A stretch of 38,517 nt of DNA from the NCBI GenBank assembly GCA_016934555.1, contig JAFGSS010000226.1, positions 1-38,517 on the forward strand. The letters are read 5' to 3'. This document shows positions 38,503 to 38,517 of this stretch, piece by piece. The position numbers and the translations under genes were made by a program. The notes beneath the pieces are model-generated. The model saw nothing but the letters and a program-made list of their open reading frames with translations, had not been told where the DNA came from and made no database searches. Every line of letters starts with the position of its first letter. Positions within the stretch are counted from its first letter, which is position 1. This stretch comes from Acidobacteriota bacterium. GTDB taxonomy: Bacteria; Acidobacteriota; UBA6911.

Positions 38503-38517
38503 TCTTTCTGGCCGGAC

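Overview
The window is G+C-rich (about two thirds by eye) bacterial chromosome, tightly packed, with no rRNA, tRNA, CRISPR array, transposase or prophage gene that I can see. The gene set fits a Gram-negative, rod-shaped bacterium with an anaerobic side to its metabolism: mreBCD-mrdA-rodA, a PpiD/SurA-like periplasmic foldase, hopanoid-type lipid genes (hpnI, hpnK), molybdenum cofactor genes and an oxygen-sensitive 2-hydroxyacyl-CoA dehydratase/activase pair. An acidobacterial or deltaproteobacteria-like genome is my best guess. It rests on gene content only and is not proven.

Layout. 1-542: 3' end of an ABC-F ATPase. 826-1248: a Cys-rich protein of unknown function behind a long leader. 8848-1321 (minus): glmS, then a unit with its own promoter holding an HgdB-like dehydratase protein, a tandem activase and mscL, closed by a clear intrinsic terminator. 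9085-13660 (plus): adenosine-specific kinase, moeA, moaC, an FmdB-type zinc ribbon, mutM, a 65-residue zinc-knuckle protein and coaX. It meets the minus-strand ppiD-like gene tail to tail with overlapping stop codons. 15765-23233 (plus): a FecR-domain membrane protein, a GAF-GGDEF protein, then mreB, mreC, mreD, mrdA and rodA, tightly spaced or overlapping. 23745-25748: an RNase E/G whose S1 domain carries a large arginine- and proline-rich insert. 26583-25777 (minus) and 26706-29483 (plus): mazG and a Ca2+-type P-ATPase, divergent, both apparently leaderless. 29551-30342: an unrecognised protein with an internal duplication. 34823-30389 (minus): pdxB, hpnI, hpnK and a DegT-family aminotransferase. 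34937-35635 (plus): an unrecognised protein with a BglII-like D-x8-ExQ pattern and a C-terminal winged-helix-like region. 37700-35652 (minus): ligA. 37865-38458 (plus): a coiled-coil protein.

How the genes work together. The mre block builds the elongasome and is apparently co-transcribed with an envelope-anchored FecR-like protein and a diguanylate cyclase, which suggests a link between c-di-GMP and cell shape. The activase/dehydratase pair forms an ATP-driven low-potential electron-transfer module of unknown substrate. The hpnI-hpnK-aminotransferase cluster suggests an amino-sugar-modified lipid. I see no single obviously new multigene defence or mobile system. The best candidates for undescribed biology are the 34937 protein with the dyad at its promoter, the duplicated-domain protein at 29551, the tandem activase, and the lipid cluster with its aminotransferase.
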